The position numbers were made by a program, and so were the translations under genes. Shown in pieces: positions 17,209 to 24,850 of a stretch of DNA of 64,000 nt. This DNA is from an uncultured Campylobacter sp. (GTDB lineage Bacteria > Campylobacterota > Campylobacteria > Campylobacterales > Campylobacteraceae), in the NCBI RefSeq assembly GCF_937981295.1, contig NZ_CALJPC010000088.1:11675-75674 (forward strand), given 5' to 3'. The notes below the pieces were generated by a model that was not told where the DNA came from, ran no database searches, and worked only from the letters and a program-made list of their open reading frames with translations. How positions within the stretch are numbered: position 1 is the first letter of the stretch; each line of letters opens with the position of its first letter.

Positions 17209-17583
17209 TTACAGCCAGCTTAGCTTTACATCGTCGTTTATCACGCCATCATCCATCGTGTACTGCTCCAGGCTGCCGCGTTTGGTCTGGATACAGATAA
17301 ACTTCATCCCCTGCGCGTCCGCCTTGAAGCATCTTTTGCCCGCGGGATTGATGCGGATCGCGTCGCCCTCGCCCACCGCCTTTTCCTCGCCGTCGATAAA
17401 AAGCGTGCCGCCGCCTTTTAGCACCAAGTAAAGCTCCTCGTTTTGCTTGTGCGAATGCACGAAAGGCACGCTCGCGTTTGCCGGAAGCTCGTTGATAGAG
17501 AGCTCACAGCCGCTTAAGCCTAGAGCTTCTTTTAGCTCGACTCTCAGTTCGCTTTTCGTTGAAACGATCTTGTAGTTTGACAT
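17209..17583 (-). CDS. small cupin-domain protein
   Basis: 124 residues, a single cupin barrel. Motif 1 is seen as HSHKQNEELYLVLKGGG near residue 46 and motif 2 as GDAIRINPAGKRC. The usual His-His-Glu ligands are partly preserved, so metal binding is likely. First gene of a two-gene unit with the NmrA-like protein. AGGAGACGAAG lies just upstream of ATG 17583. Substrate unknown. Confidence 0.82.
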   Translation of the reverse strand: MSNYKIVSTKSELRVELKEALGLSGCELSINELPANASVPFVHSHKQNEELYLVLKGGGTLFIDGEEKAVGEGDAIRINPAGKRCFKADAQGMKFICIQTKRGSLEQYTMDDGVINDDVKLSWL

Positions 17584-17605
17584 CTTCGTCTCCTTGGATT
17601 TTTTG

Positions 17606-17675
17606 TTGTAATGCTATAACTTACAACCGATGAGCGAAGTATAATAAAATTTTGTTGTAATGTCAAGAGTTACAG
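17606..17675. promoter_or_regulatory. twin operator upstream of the cupin/NmrA unit
   Basis: TTGTAA-N9-TTACAA at 17606-17626 and TTGTAA-N9-TTACAG at 17655-17675, each preceded by TTG and starting 49 bp apart. Between them on the minus strand is a likely -10 (TATACT). One site therefore lies downstream of the start region and the other near -35, the arrangement of a repressor. The binding protein is not shown; the Rrf2 regulator at 16038 is the nearest candidate. Confidence 0.7.
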
Positions 17676-17750
17676 CAAAAATTTTCAAAAAAATTTGACG
17701 CGAATTTTAAAATCAGCTAAAATCCGCGCGATTTTAACCGAAGGAATTTT

Positions 17751-17885
17751 ATGCAAAATAGCGCATTTAAGGCGTTTGCGATCAGCCCCAGCGACGCACC
17801 GAGGCTGATAAAGGAGTTTAGCAAACTAAAAGACATCGGCAAGCGCGTAGATGCCGGACTAGAAGGCGATATAGATAAAATTTAA
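17751..17885 (+). CDS. 44-residue ORF of unknown function
   Basis: ATG 17751 follows AAGGAATTTT, a good ribosome binding site, and the frame runs to TAA 17885. The product starts MQNSAFKAFAISPSDAPR and is mostly polar and helical with no membrane segment. It lies upstream of the CDF exporter, which has its own TATAAT. No family recognised. Confidence 0.45.
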   Translation: MQNSAFKAFAISPSDAPRLIKEFSKLKDIGKRVDAGLEGDIDKI

Positions 17886-17898
17886 GCGCTTTTTGGGG

Positions 17899-17904
17899 TA
17901 TAAT
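17899..17904 (+). promoter_or_regulatory. -10 element for the CDF exporter
   Basis: GGGGTATAATTTAAC 33 bases before ATG 17937. It leaves only 11 bases before the in-frame TTG at 17916, which supports the downstream start. Confidence 0.6.
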
Positions 17905-17936
17905 TTAACTAAAATTTGCCGAAAAATGAGGTCAAA

Positions 17937-18893
17937 ATGCACGAAAATCACGCCCATTGCGCGCATTCGCACACGTCAAACAAGGTCGTTTTGAGAAATT
18001 CCTTTTTTATAATCTCCGCTTTTATGCTGGTCGAGGTCGCGGGCGGTTTCGCGACGAACTCGCTCGCCCTGCTCTCGGACGCCGGGCATATGCTATCAGA
18101 CGCCGCAGCGCTCGGGCTTTCGCTGTTTGCGTTTAAATTCGGCGAACGCAAAGGCAATCTGCAAAAGACCTTCGGCTACAGGCGGATCGAAATTTTAGCC
18201 GCGACGATAAACGCCCTCGCCCTCGTCGCGATCGCCGTTTTGATCGTCATCGAGGCGACGCGGCGCTTCCAAAACCCGCCCGAAGTAGCCACCGCGGGCA
18301 TGCTCGCCATCAGCACGCTGGGTCTTGCCGTAAACATCGTCGTGGCGCTTTATATGCTGCGCGGCGGCGACGTGAGAGAAAACGTCAATATGCGCGGCGC
18401 CTACCTGCACGTGCTGGGCGACGCCCTGGGCTCGGTGGGCGCGATCACGGCGGCACTGCTGATGATGTGCTTTGGCTGGGGCTGGGCGGACGCGGCGGCT
18501 AGCGTGCTCGTGGCCGCGCTCATCGTAAAAAGCGGCTGGGGCGTGCTAAAAGACAGCCTAAACATCCTGATGGAGGGCTCGCCAAAGGGCGTGTGCCTGG
18601 ACGGGCTCGTCGCGCGGATCAGGGGCGTCGACGGCGTGCTTTCGGTGCACGACCTGCACGTCTGGAGCATAACAAGCGGCGCAAACGCGCTCACGGCGCA
18701 CATCGTGGTCAGTGGCGAGCTGAGCGTGCGCGAAGCGGAGCGGATCTTGCGCGAAATATCGCACGAGATGGAGCATCTGGGCATCACGCACACGACGCTG
18801 CAGCTTGAAAGTAGCGACAACGAATGCGCTGACGAGCTAATCTGCGAAGTAAGATCAAACGATGCGGGCGGGCATTTGGGACATAGTCATTAA
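17937..18893 (+). CDS. cation diffusion facilitator metal exporter (CzcD/ZitB type)
   Basis: 318 residues from ATG 17937 (GAGGT upstream). Inner-membrane proton-driven exporter of Zn2+ or similar divalent ions. Six TM helices are apparent. HxxxD metal sites are seen in TM2 (SLALLSDAGHMLSDA) and TM5 (YLHVLGDALGSVG). Both termini are His-rich (MHENHAHCAHSHTS and GGHLGHSH). A cytoplasmic C-terminal domain with VHDLHVW and LGITHTTLQLE follows. The ligand set suggests zinc. Confidence 0.93.
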   Translation: MHENHAHCAHSHTSNKVVLRNSFFIISAFMLVEVAGGFATNSLALLSDAGHMLSDAAALGLSLFAFKFGERKGNLQKTFGYRRIEILAATINALALVAIAVLIVIEATRRFQNPPEVATAGMLAISTLGLAVNIVVALYMLRGGDVRENVNMRGAYLHVLGDALGSVGAITAALLMMCFGWGWADAAASVLVAALIVKSGWGVLKDSLNILMEGSPKGVCLDGLVARIRGVDGVLSVHDLHVWSITSGANALTAHIVVSGELSVREAERILREISHEMEHLGITHTTLQLESSDNECADELICEVRSNDAGGHLGHSH

Positions 18894-19522
18894 ATTTTTG
18901 GATTTGAAATTCCGCTCAATTTAGAATTTAGAATTCCGCTAGGTTTGAAATTTAAAATTTGGCTTGAGTTTTAAATTTTAAATTTGCCCGCGCCGCGAGA
19001 TTTCGGAATTTTAGAATTTTGAGGTTTTAAATTTTAAGATTTTGCGCTCGTTATGGAATTTTAAATCCCTACGCGTGGTGGAATTTTAAAATTTCGCCCC
19101 GCAGACGCCGTTTCAAAATCGGGCGCCGTGCGCGCAAAATAGTAGAATTTTACACAGCGGATCGTCGCATCATTCAAAACGGCGCCTATGCGCGTTTGTA
19201 GAATTTTAAATTTGACCGAAGCGGCAGGCTAGCAATCATGGCGAAATTTATCGAACGCACGGAGTGGTTTTAAATTTAGCTAAGCGCTTTCTGTTTTAAT
19301 AGCACGGAGATGACACAGCGCGCGCTACATTTTTAAATTTAGCCAGCATACCGCGCTTCTAAATTTTAAAATTCCGTGCCGCGAATTGAGCTGTAAATAA
19401 AACCGTAAATTTAAATTACGCTCAAAATTTTGGCTAAATTTCACTCATCAAATTTTCCTGCCGATTTGAGCCTGTTAAAAGCAAATTTGACGTATAATCT
19501 CGCGAAATTTCAGGGAGCCAAG
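18894..19522. other. 629 bp spacer packed with AATTT words
   Basis: No gene found. GC-rich text of about 15-40 bases alternates with AAATTTAAA, GAATTTTAAA and AAATTTTAAATTT words throughout. The last ~30 bases hold the promoter of the next gene. Confidence 0.6.
19493..19498 (+). promoter_or_regulatory. -10 element shared in type by the membrane paralogs
   Basis: CGTATAATCTCGCGAAATTT lies 30 bases upstream of GTG 19523. The paralog at 20707 has nearly the same block (CGTATAATTTCGCAAAATTT, with TATAAT at 20677-20682). Confidence 0.6.
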
Positions 19523-20101
19523 GTGCGCAAAAACATAAAATACCTAATTTACAAGTTTCTTTTAGGCAATGTCTTTTTGGCAGTTTTCTTGATTTCATTT
19601 TACGTTGCTTCATTGCATCTCTCAAAACTTTTAAATGTTGATATTATAGACCTTTTGAAGGGATATTTTTTATTTCCGGGCGATATTCGTCTGCCTTTTA
19701 CGACGGTAATTCTTGAGTTATTTTCCTTCTATATCAGTAGCAGTTTAAGCGATTTTTATGTCAAAGGCATCGATCGCAAACTTAATGTTATATTTTTCAT
19801 CGCCTTTGCGACGATAGGAATTTTAGCTCTTACCGCCATTATTCTTATCGCGACATTTGGTTTTATGATATATGGTATGGATTTAGATAAAAAACTAATG
19901 GCAATTTTATCCGCCGCGGCATTATTCATGGGCATCTGCTCAACGGTATATTTATTTCGCAAAAGCGATTACGAGCTCGGTAAATTTTTGCAAATTATCA
20001 GCCGAAAAAGAAGCGGGGAGATCGATAAAAAGCTATTTCCTATCTTGCTGCTTATTATATCTGCAATTTGGTTGGGTCTTATCTTTTTTGCATCTAGATA
20101 A
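19523..20101 (+). CDS. multi-pass membrane protein, paralog of the gene at 20707
   Basis: 192 residues from GTG 19523, which has CAGGGAG upstream and begins RKNIKYLIYKFLLGN. About five TM helices. It shares KLNxIFFIAFATIG and similar flanking sequence with the gene at 20707. An upstream in-frame extension to 19430 would run through the promoter and is unlikely. No function recognised. Confidence 0.7.
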   Translation: MRKNIKYLIYKFLLGNVFLAVFLISFYVASLHLSKLLNVDIIDLLKGYFLFPGDIRLPFTTVILELFSFYISSSLSDFYVKGIDRKLNVIFFIAFATIGILALTAIILIATFGFMIYGMDLDKKLMAILSAAALFMGICSTVYLFRKSDYELGKFLQIISRKRSGEIDKKLFPILLLIISAIWLGLIFFASR

Positions 20102-20259
20102 AGCCAAGCGCCCAGTTTAAATTTCGTCCGTATGCGCTAAATTTCATAGGCGTAGATCGCCCGCACGGCGCGACAAAATTTTAAGCACGGAATACTTTTT
20201 TATCAAAATTTAAACCTATGCACTATAATTGCAAGAATTGAAAAGGACGGCAATTGGAT

Positions 20260-20644
20260 ATGAAAAGAGATATATTAATCGCGATTTTAGGCTTACTTTG
20301 CGCCTTTATAGATATTTAATTACATAGGTTTTCTTATTGCATTAAATTTGATGGTAGTCTTGGTTTGCGCCGCTTTTCCTTTTATGAAAAAGAACTATAT
20401 ATTTTTTCTACTGCTTATCGTAAATTTAGCTTTGTATTTGAATAATATCTACACCCCTTTTGAAAAGCCCGAGCTTTGGACTTATAGCATACCTGCGCTG
20501 GCAAATGCGACATATGTGCTAATCTCTCTAGTTTATGCTTCGGGGTTTCTTGCTTTTCTTCCGCTTATGGCATATATCTGTTTTTTATATTCGCTCTGTG
20601 TCGTTGCCTGCGGCATACGTGAGAAATTTCAAAGCTTACGCTAA
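20260..20644 (+). pseudogene. frameshifted small membrane protein gene
   Basis: ATG 20260 follows AAAGGACGG and a TATAAT at 20224-20229, and encodes MKRDILIAILGLLCAFIDI before a TAA. In the +1 frame the sequence continues NYIGFLIALNLMVV and runs to 20644. Removing one T from the TTT at 20315-20317 would restore a single protein of about 127 residues with four TM helices. The short T-run is not a typical phase-variable tract, so this is a recent mutation, a sequencing error, or two separate genes. It sits between two paralogous membrane genes but is not obviously their homologue. Confidence 0.6.
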
Positions 20645-20706
20645 ATTTACGATTAAAGTTTTAAGCCATCGTTTCGTATAATTTCGCAAAATTTTAAGGA
20701 TTGCGT

Positions 20707-21261
20707 ATGAAAATATATCTCTATAAATTACTTCTAGGCATCTTACTGACGGGCGTATTCTCATTCTCGCTCGGCTTTACTTTATCGCACGTAGGCATCA
20801 TATCAAATGCGGTTTTTGGCGTACCGCTATTGCCTTACGCTTCCTTGGGCGCCGAGGTCGCAAAAGCTATCCTAACGATAATATCCGCATTTTATATCGC
20901 AAATAAAATTATTAATTTTCGCATTTTAGGCATCGATTGCAAGCTAAATTTTATATTTTTTATCGCCTTTGCGACGATAGGTGTGATTATCGTTAGTCTG
21001 CTATCTTTATTTATGATCGTCGGCATAATGATATTAAATAAATCAGAAATTGCATTTGCGGCGATGTGTCTATCCCTCGGGCCGATTTGGACCGCTTGGT
21101 TATTTCATATCAGCGGATATAGGCTCGGGGCTTTCTTGCAAAATTGCAGCCCAACGACAAAATCTACGGCAAGAAAATACAACATAGACAAGGCGCTATT
21201 GGTCGTTATAATAATAGTAGCACTGCTGATCCTTATACCGATAATAACGAAGCTTTTGTGA
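20707..21261 (+). CDS. multi-pass membrane protein, paralog of the gene at 19523
   Basis: 184 residues from ATG 20707 (AAGGA upstream). Begins KIYLYKLLLGILLTG; about five TM helices. The core GIDCKLNFIFFIAFATIG matches GIDRKLNVIFFIAFATIG of the upstream paralog. The YRLGAFLQ motif before the last helix corresponds to YELGKFLQ there. Function unknown. Confidence 0.7.
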   Translation: MKIYLYKLLLGILLTGVFSFSLGFTLSHVGIISNAVFGVPLLPYASLGAEVAKAILTIISAFYIANKIINFRILGIDCKLNFIFFIAFATIGVIIVSLLSLFMIVGIMILNKSEIAFAAMCLSLGPIWTAWLFHISGYRLGAFLQNCSPTTKSTARKYNIDKALLVVIIIVALLILIPIITKLL

Positions 21262-21264
21262 TTT

Positions 21265-22356
21265 TTATTTTAAAATTTTAAACCAGCCGTAGAATTCGTT
21301 CGCCTCTAGGTGCGGATCGCCTGCGCGGGAGATGAAAAGCGGTCGTAGCGCAGCATTTGTTCTAAAATTTCCCGCGTCCTTCATCTGCGCGCTGTAAAAA
21401 ATAAGCGCGTGGCTCGCAAACTGCGCAAACTCGTCAAACGAACTCGCCCCCGCCTCTATCATCGTGATTTTTGCGTCCGCAGGCAGCGAGCGCGAAACTT
21501 CCACCTTGCGCCCTGCGACGCCGAAAAGCGGAATGCTCGCATCAAAATCCGAAAGTGCGCGGCGCGAACGAATCCAAACATCGGGCGCGCGCGGCTTTAG
21601 GTTTTGCGGCGCAACGCGCACGTCCAGCGTCGGTCTGTCGGCGCGCACGGTCTGCCCGCCTACGCCTACGTAATCGCACACACCGCGCAGCTCGTGCACG
21701 AACGCGCGCTGCTTCTCGCTGCCGATCCGCCCATGCACCGCGCCGTTTAGCGTGGCGTTGATTTTGATGAAGCAAAAGCCGCCCTCGCGCGCCAGATAAA
21801 ACGGCTCCGCAAGCTCCGTCGCCGCGGCACGGCAAACGTCAAATTTCACCTCTATGCCCCCGCGGCGTAAAATTTCCGCGCCGCCCGCAGCCTGCGCGTT
21901 CGTATCGCGCGCGCCGATTACCACGCGCGACAGCCCAAGCTCCGCCAAAAGCTCGGCGCAAGACGGGGTCCTGCCGCGGTGCGCGCAGGGCTCGAGCGTG
22001 ACGTAGGCGCAAGCGCCGCGTAAAAGCCCGCCGTGGCGGTTTAAGATGAAATCGTAGGTAAAGCTCGGCTGCAAAAGCGCGCTTTTTAGGGCTTTTGTGT
22101 TTTGAAATTTAACGCCGAATTTGCGGGCGTATTCGCTAGCGAAATCCTGCGCGAAATTTGCGTCCAGATCGCACAGCGCGGCGAAAACGGCATTTGCCTC
22201 GGCGTGCAAAAAGCCCGCCTTTTTGTGCGCGCCTATACTTAGAACTCTGCCGCTCTTATCCAGCAGCGCGCAGCCCACGGCGGGGTTGGGTAGCGTCAAG
22301 GCCTGATAGCGCCACGCAGCCCGCAGCGCCAAATCCATATAAAATTCGTCGTTCAT
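21265..22356 (-). CDS. ribD: bifunctional riboflavin deaminase/reductase
   Basis: Carries out the second and third steps of riboflavin synthesis: pyrimidine deamination, then NADPH-dependent side-chain reduction. 363 residues. The deaminase zinc site is seen as HAEANAVFAAL near residue 51 and VTLEPCAHRGRTPSCAELL near 119. The reductase domain from ~195 has INATLNGAV and VGGQTVRADRPTLDVR. No FMN riboswitch and no other rib gene is adjacent. Confidence 0.95.
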   Translation of the reverse strand: MNDEFYMDLALRAAWRYQALTLPNPAVGCALLDKSGRVLSIGAHKKAGFLHAEANAVFAALCDLDANFAQDFASEYARKFGVKFQNTKALKSALLQPSFTYDFILNRHGGLLRGACAYVTLEPCAHRGRTPSCAELLAELGLSRVVIGARDTNAQAAGGAEILRRGGIEVKFDVCRAAATELAEPFYLAREGGFCFIKINATLNGAVHGRIGSEKQRAFVHELRGVCDYVGVGGQTVRADRPTLDVRVAPQNLKPRAPDVWIRSRRALSDFDASIPLFGVAGRKVEVSRSLPADAKITMIEAGASSFDEFAQFASHALIFYSAQMKDAGNFRTNAALRPLFISRAGDPHLEANEFYGWFKILK

Positions 22357-22850
22357 AAAAGATCCAAAATTTAAATTGTCCCGCTCCGCCGCGATTGTTT
22401 AGCCGAATTGCGACGAGCGAGCAACCTCGTCTGTTCACAAGAGATTGCACCTCGAGCGCAAACCGACTAGCTCACCTACGCTCATCCTTGCTGTACCGGA
22501 TAGCGCCGGCTCGCACTTAGCCCACTTGCGAGAGCCAAGCTTGCTTTAAGCGCCAAATTTACCAGAGTGCAAGTCGCGCGCCGTATGCGCCTGAGAGAAA
22601 TTCCGCGCAGATACGAAACTGCGAAATCTTACCACAGGTTTTAGAATTTTATCCTAAATCGCAAATTTTGCGGCGTCCGTTTCGCGCGCGAACGGCACAA
22701 AATTTTACGCTTATCGCGCAAAAGAGCGTCTGCCGATAGCGCGGAGGAGCCGGCTTTGCGAAGTAAAATTTTAATAGGCGCATGGCAGAACCGCAATCGA
22801 GCGTGAATATACAGCCTCAAAAGGCACGGCTTAATTTCAGCTCAAATTCA
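22357..22850. other. about 490 bp spacer, no gene seen
   Basis: Both strands lack a convincing ORF. No tRNA or riboswitch pattern was recognised. The segment 22380-22600 is less RAATTY-rich than other spacers and contains imperfect GC-rich inverted repeats. Confidence 0.5.
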
Positions 22851-22864
22851 GGGGGGGGTATAAT
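22851..22864 (+). promoter_or_regulatory. promoter with a G8 tract abutting the -10
   Basis: Eight G residues (22851-22858) run straight into TATAAT (22859-22864), 28 bases before ATG 22892. In Campylobacter, poly-G tracts of about eight or more are slip-prone. Here length changes would alter the spacing between the -10 and upstream promoter contacts. Confidence 0.75.
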
Positions 22865-22891
22865 TACACGAATTTTCTTCAAAGGATTAAA

Positions 22892-23146
22892 ATGTCTGAA
22901 CAACCGACCGTTCAACCCCAATCAAACGTGCTTGGGATACTCTCCATAGTCTTTGCGATTTTAGGGATATTTTTTCTAGGGATCGTCTTTGTTCCGCTTG
23001 CGTTTTTGTGCGCGATCGCCGCGACCTATCAAGCCGTCAAAAAGCAAGCCTCGCTCGTAATAGCAATATTAGCGTGGATCCTTACGATCGTGGGGCTCAT
23101 GACCTCGCCAGCGCTGCTAGCCACAATCGGCATTTCCGCTTCGTAG
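22892..23146 (+). CDS. 84-residue two-helix membrane protein
   Basis: CAAAGGATTAAA precedes ATG 22892. The N-terminus MSEQPTVQPQSN is polar and is followed by two hydrophobic helices at about residues 13-44 and 54-80 joined by YQAVKKQAS. It resembles DUF4190-type small membrane proteins in form. Monocistronic, with the G8 promoter described separately. Function unknown. Confidence 0.75.
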   Translation: MSEQPTVQPQSNVLGILSIVFAILGIFFLGIVFVPLAFLCAIAATYQAVKKQASLVIAILAWILTIVGLMTSPALLATIGISAS

Positions 23147-24072
23147 TCGCAAACATTCGCGCCGCTTGGCCGGCAATCAAAATTTCGCTAAGCGGCGCGC
23201 AAATCTCTGCTCGTGGAATTGTAAAGTTAAATTTATCGATAAAAGTTAACCGCCTAAAATTCTGCGGCGAAATTTAACGCGGGAATTTGTATTAAAAATT
23301 ATGGGCGGAATTTCGGCGCGAAATTTTACTGCAGCAAAACAGCGCGTAAATTTTAAATTTAGCCGCTTTCAGGCGCGAGATAAAATTCCAAAGCAACGCG
23401 CAAGCGTCGCGCAAAACTTATCATTTAGCGACGCAGCGTGAAATTTCAAAGCGCCGCCCGGTGGCGTGAAAATTATCTTTTATCGGCGCGATCTGAAATT
23501 TCAAAACAAACAAGCGCACCGGAATTTTAAAATTTTGCACCGCGCGCCATGAGAGATCAAGAGCGACCGGTAGCGGCAAATTTTAAAGAAATCTAAAAAT
23601 TTAACGTACTCGCGTGCCCATGCGACGCAACAAGGCGGTGCTGCAAATCATCACGCGCGAGCCACACGGTCTATTTTGCCAAATCTTCGCTCTATCCGCA
23701 GCTCGTGGGTTTATACCGCATGCCGACAATCGCAAACCTAAGCCGCAAAAAGCTTGGCAACGGCGTTTCGCCGCGGTGCGCATTCGAACAATTGCAACGC
23801 GAAAATGCTTTCGTGCGATACGATCAAGCTCAATACTAAAGACTTGCGCGCGGCATGTGTTTTTGAAAGCCACACCGAATATCGCGCGCTAAATTAAAAA
23901 GCGAGGCGAGATGCCGCGAGCCGTGCATCGCTTGCGATAGGAGTGATACTTAAAGCATGCAAGTAAAACAAATTCAAATTAGCCTCGCCGCTTTAGCTTA
24001 AAAATTTAAGTTCGCGCTTCTTAGGCGCCGCACCCCAAAGCCCTACATGCAAAATTTTAAAAATCTCCACCG
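23147..24072. other. 926 bp spacer, no convincing gene
   Basis: Short ORFs on both strands (for example 23601-23892) overlap each other antisense, lack ribosome binding sites and have no recognisable motif. The rest is the GC-text-plus-AATTT mixture seen in other spacers. It lies downstream of the rimP end. Confidence 0.55.
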
Positions 24073-24492
24073 CTACCACTGCACGTAGGTTCGCGCCTTT
24101 TTGATCTCGTCAAGTCGCACGCTTACCTCGCCGCCGTCCGTGTGCAGCCTAAGCACGCCGCCTTCGCAGTCTAGCACCTCGCCGCTTAGCTTCTGCCCGT
24201 CCGTGCGGCTTAGGCGCACCAGCTCGCCCACAGAGTTTGCGAAATGCTGCGGTTTGCTTAGCTTGCGCTCAAGCCCAGGTGAGCCGACCTCCAGCGTCCA
24301 TTCGCCCTCAAGCGGCGGCTCCACGTCAAAAATCGGCGAAAGCAGCCGTGATAGCCGCTCGCAGTCGTCTAGGCCCACGCCGCCCGCTTTCGTGATACTG
24401 ATGCGATAGATCGTTTTGCCGTTTTCGCTCACCGTCTCCACGTCGTAAAGCTGCACGCCGCACTCGCGCGCCAAAGCCTCTAAATCAACCAT
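24073..24492 (-). CDS. rimP: ribosome maturation factor RimP
   Basis: Needed for 30S subunit maturation. 139 residues. The N-terminal domain contains LYDVETVSENGKTIYRISITK and the signature VGSPGLERKL near residue 68. The C-terminal SH3-like part ends with LDEIKKARTYVQW. It starts inside the rbfA 3' end (eight-base overlap) and is the last gene of the infB cluster. Confidence 0.93.
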   Translation of the reverse strand: MVDLEALARECGVQLYDVETVSENGKTIYRISITKAGGVGLDDCERLSRLLSPIFDVEPPLEGEWTLEVGSPGLERKLSKPQHFANSVGELVRLSRTDGQKLSGEVLDCEGGVLRLHTDGGEVSVRLDEIKKARTYVQW

Positions 24493-24850
24493 TTTTGCGC
24501 AGCTCCTCCTCTATTTTGTCAAAAAGATCGTCCATTTTGTTTTGATACTCCAAGCGGTCGTCAAATTTGAAGTGAAACGCGGGGCAGCGGTACCAGCCCT
24601 CCGCCTCGGCGCAGAAGTTTTGCAAATATCTCGCCACGCGGCCGAGCTTTTCGAGCACAAATTCCTGCTCGCGCTCGTCGAAGGCGTTTTTATCCAGATA
24701 CACAAACGCGTCGTAGCGCCCGCGCTTGCACTCCACGTCGGTCACGCACAGCCCGCGCAAAAGCTCGTCCTCAAGGCTCGCGAGCGCTTCGGGGATGAGC
24801 TGCTTTAGCACGCTTTGCGTGCGAAGTCTTCTGAGTTCGGTCGGATTCAT
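24485..24850 (-). CDS. rbfA: ribosome-binding factor A
   Basis: Late 30S assembly factor. 121 residues, KH-like fold. N-terminal ELRRLRTQSVLKQLIPEAL and C-terminal CPAFHFKFDDRLEYQNKMDDL, which corresponds to the family P.l.F..D.s.e...i..ll pattern. It is normally close to infB, but here 1.19 kb of noncoding repeats intervene, so it may have its own promoter or depend on a long leader. Confidence 0.92.
   Translation of the reverse strand: MNPTELRRLRTQSVLKQLIPEALASLEDELLRGLCVTDVECKRGRYDAFVYLDKNAFDEREQEFVLEKLGRVARYLQNFCAEAEGWYRCPAFHFKFDDRLEYQNKMDDLFDKIEEELRKNG

Noticed and set aside
17916..17936. Upstream TTG start for the CDF exporter
   Set aside because: It lies only 11 bases past the TATAAT and lacks a ribosome binding site; ATG 17937 has GAGGT and a better N-terminus.
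22357..22850. Possible FMN riboswitch or tRNA upstream of ribD
   Set aside because: No matching conserved stems or T-loop sequence could be found on either strand.
23601..23892. Two antisense frames of about 90 residues
   Set aside because: Neither has a ribosome binding site or family motif and each is the shadow of the other.
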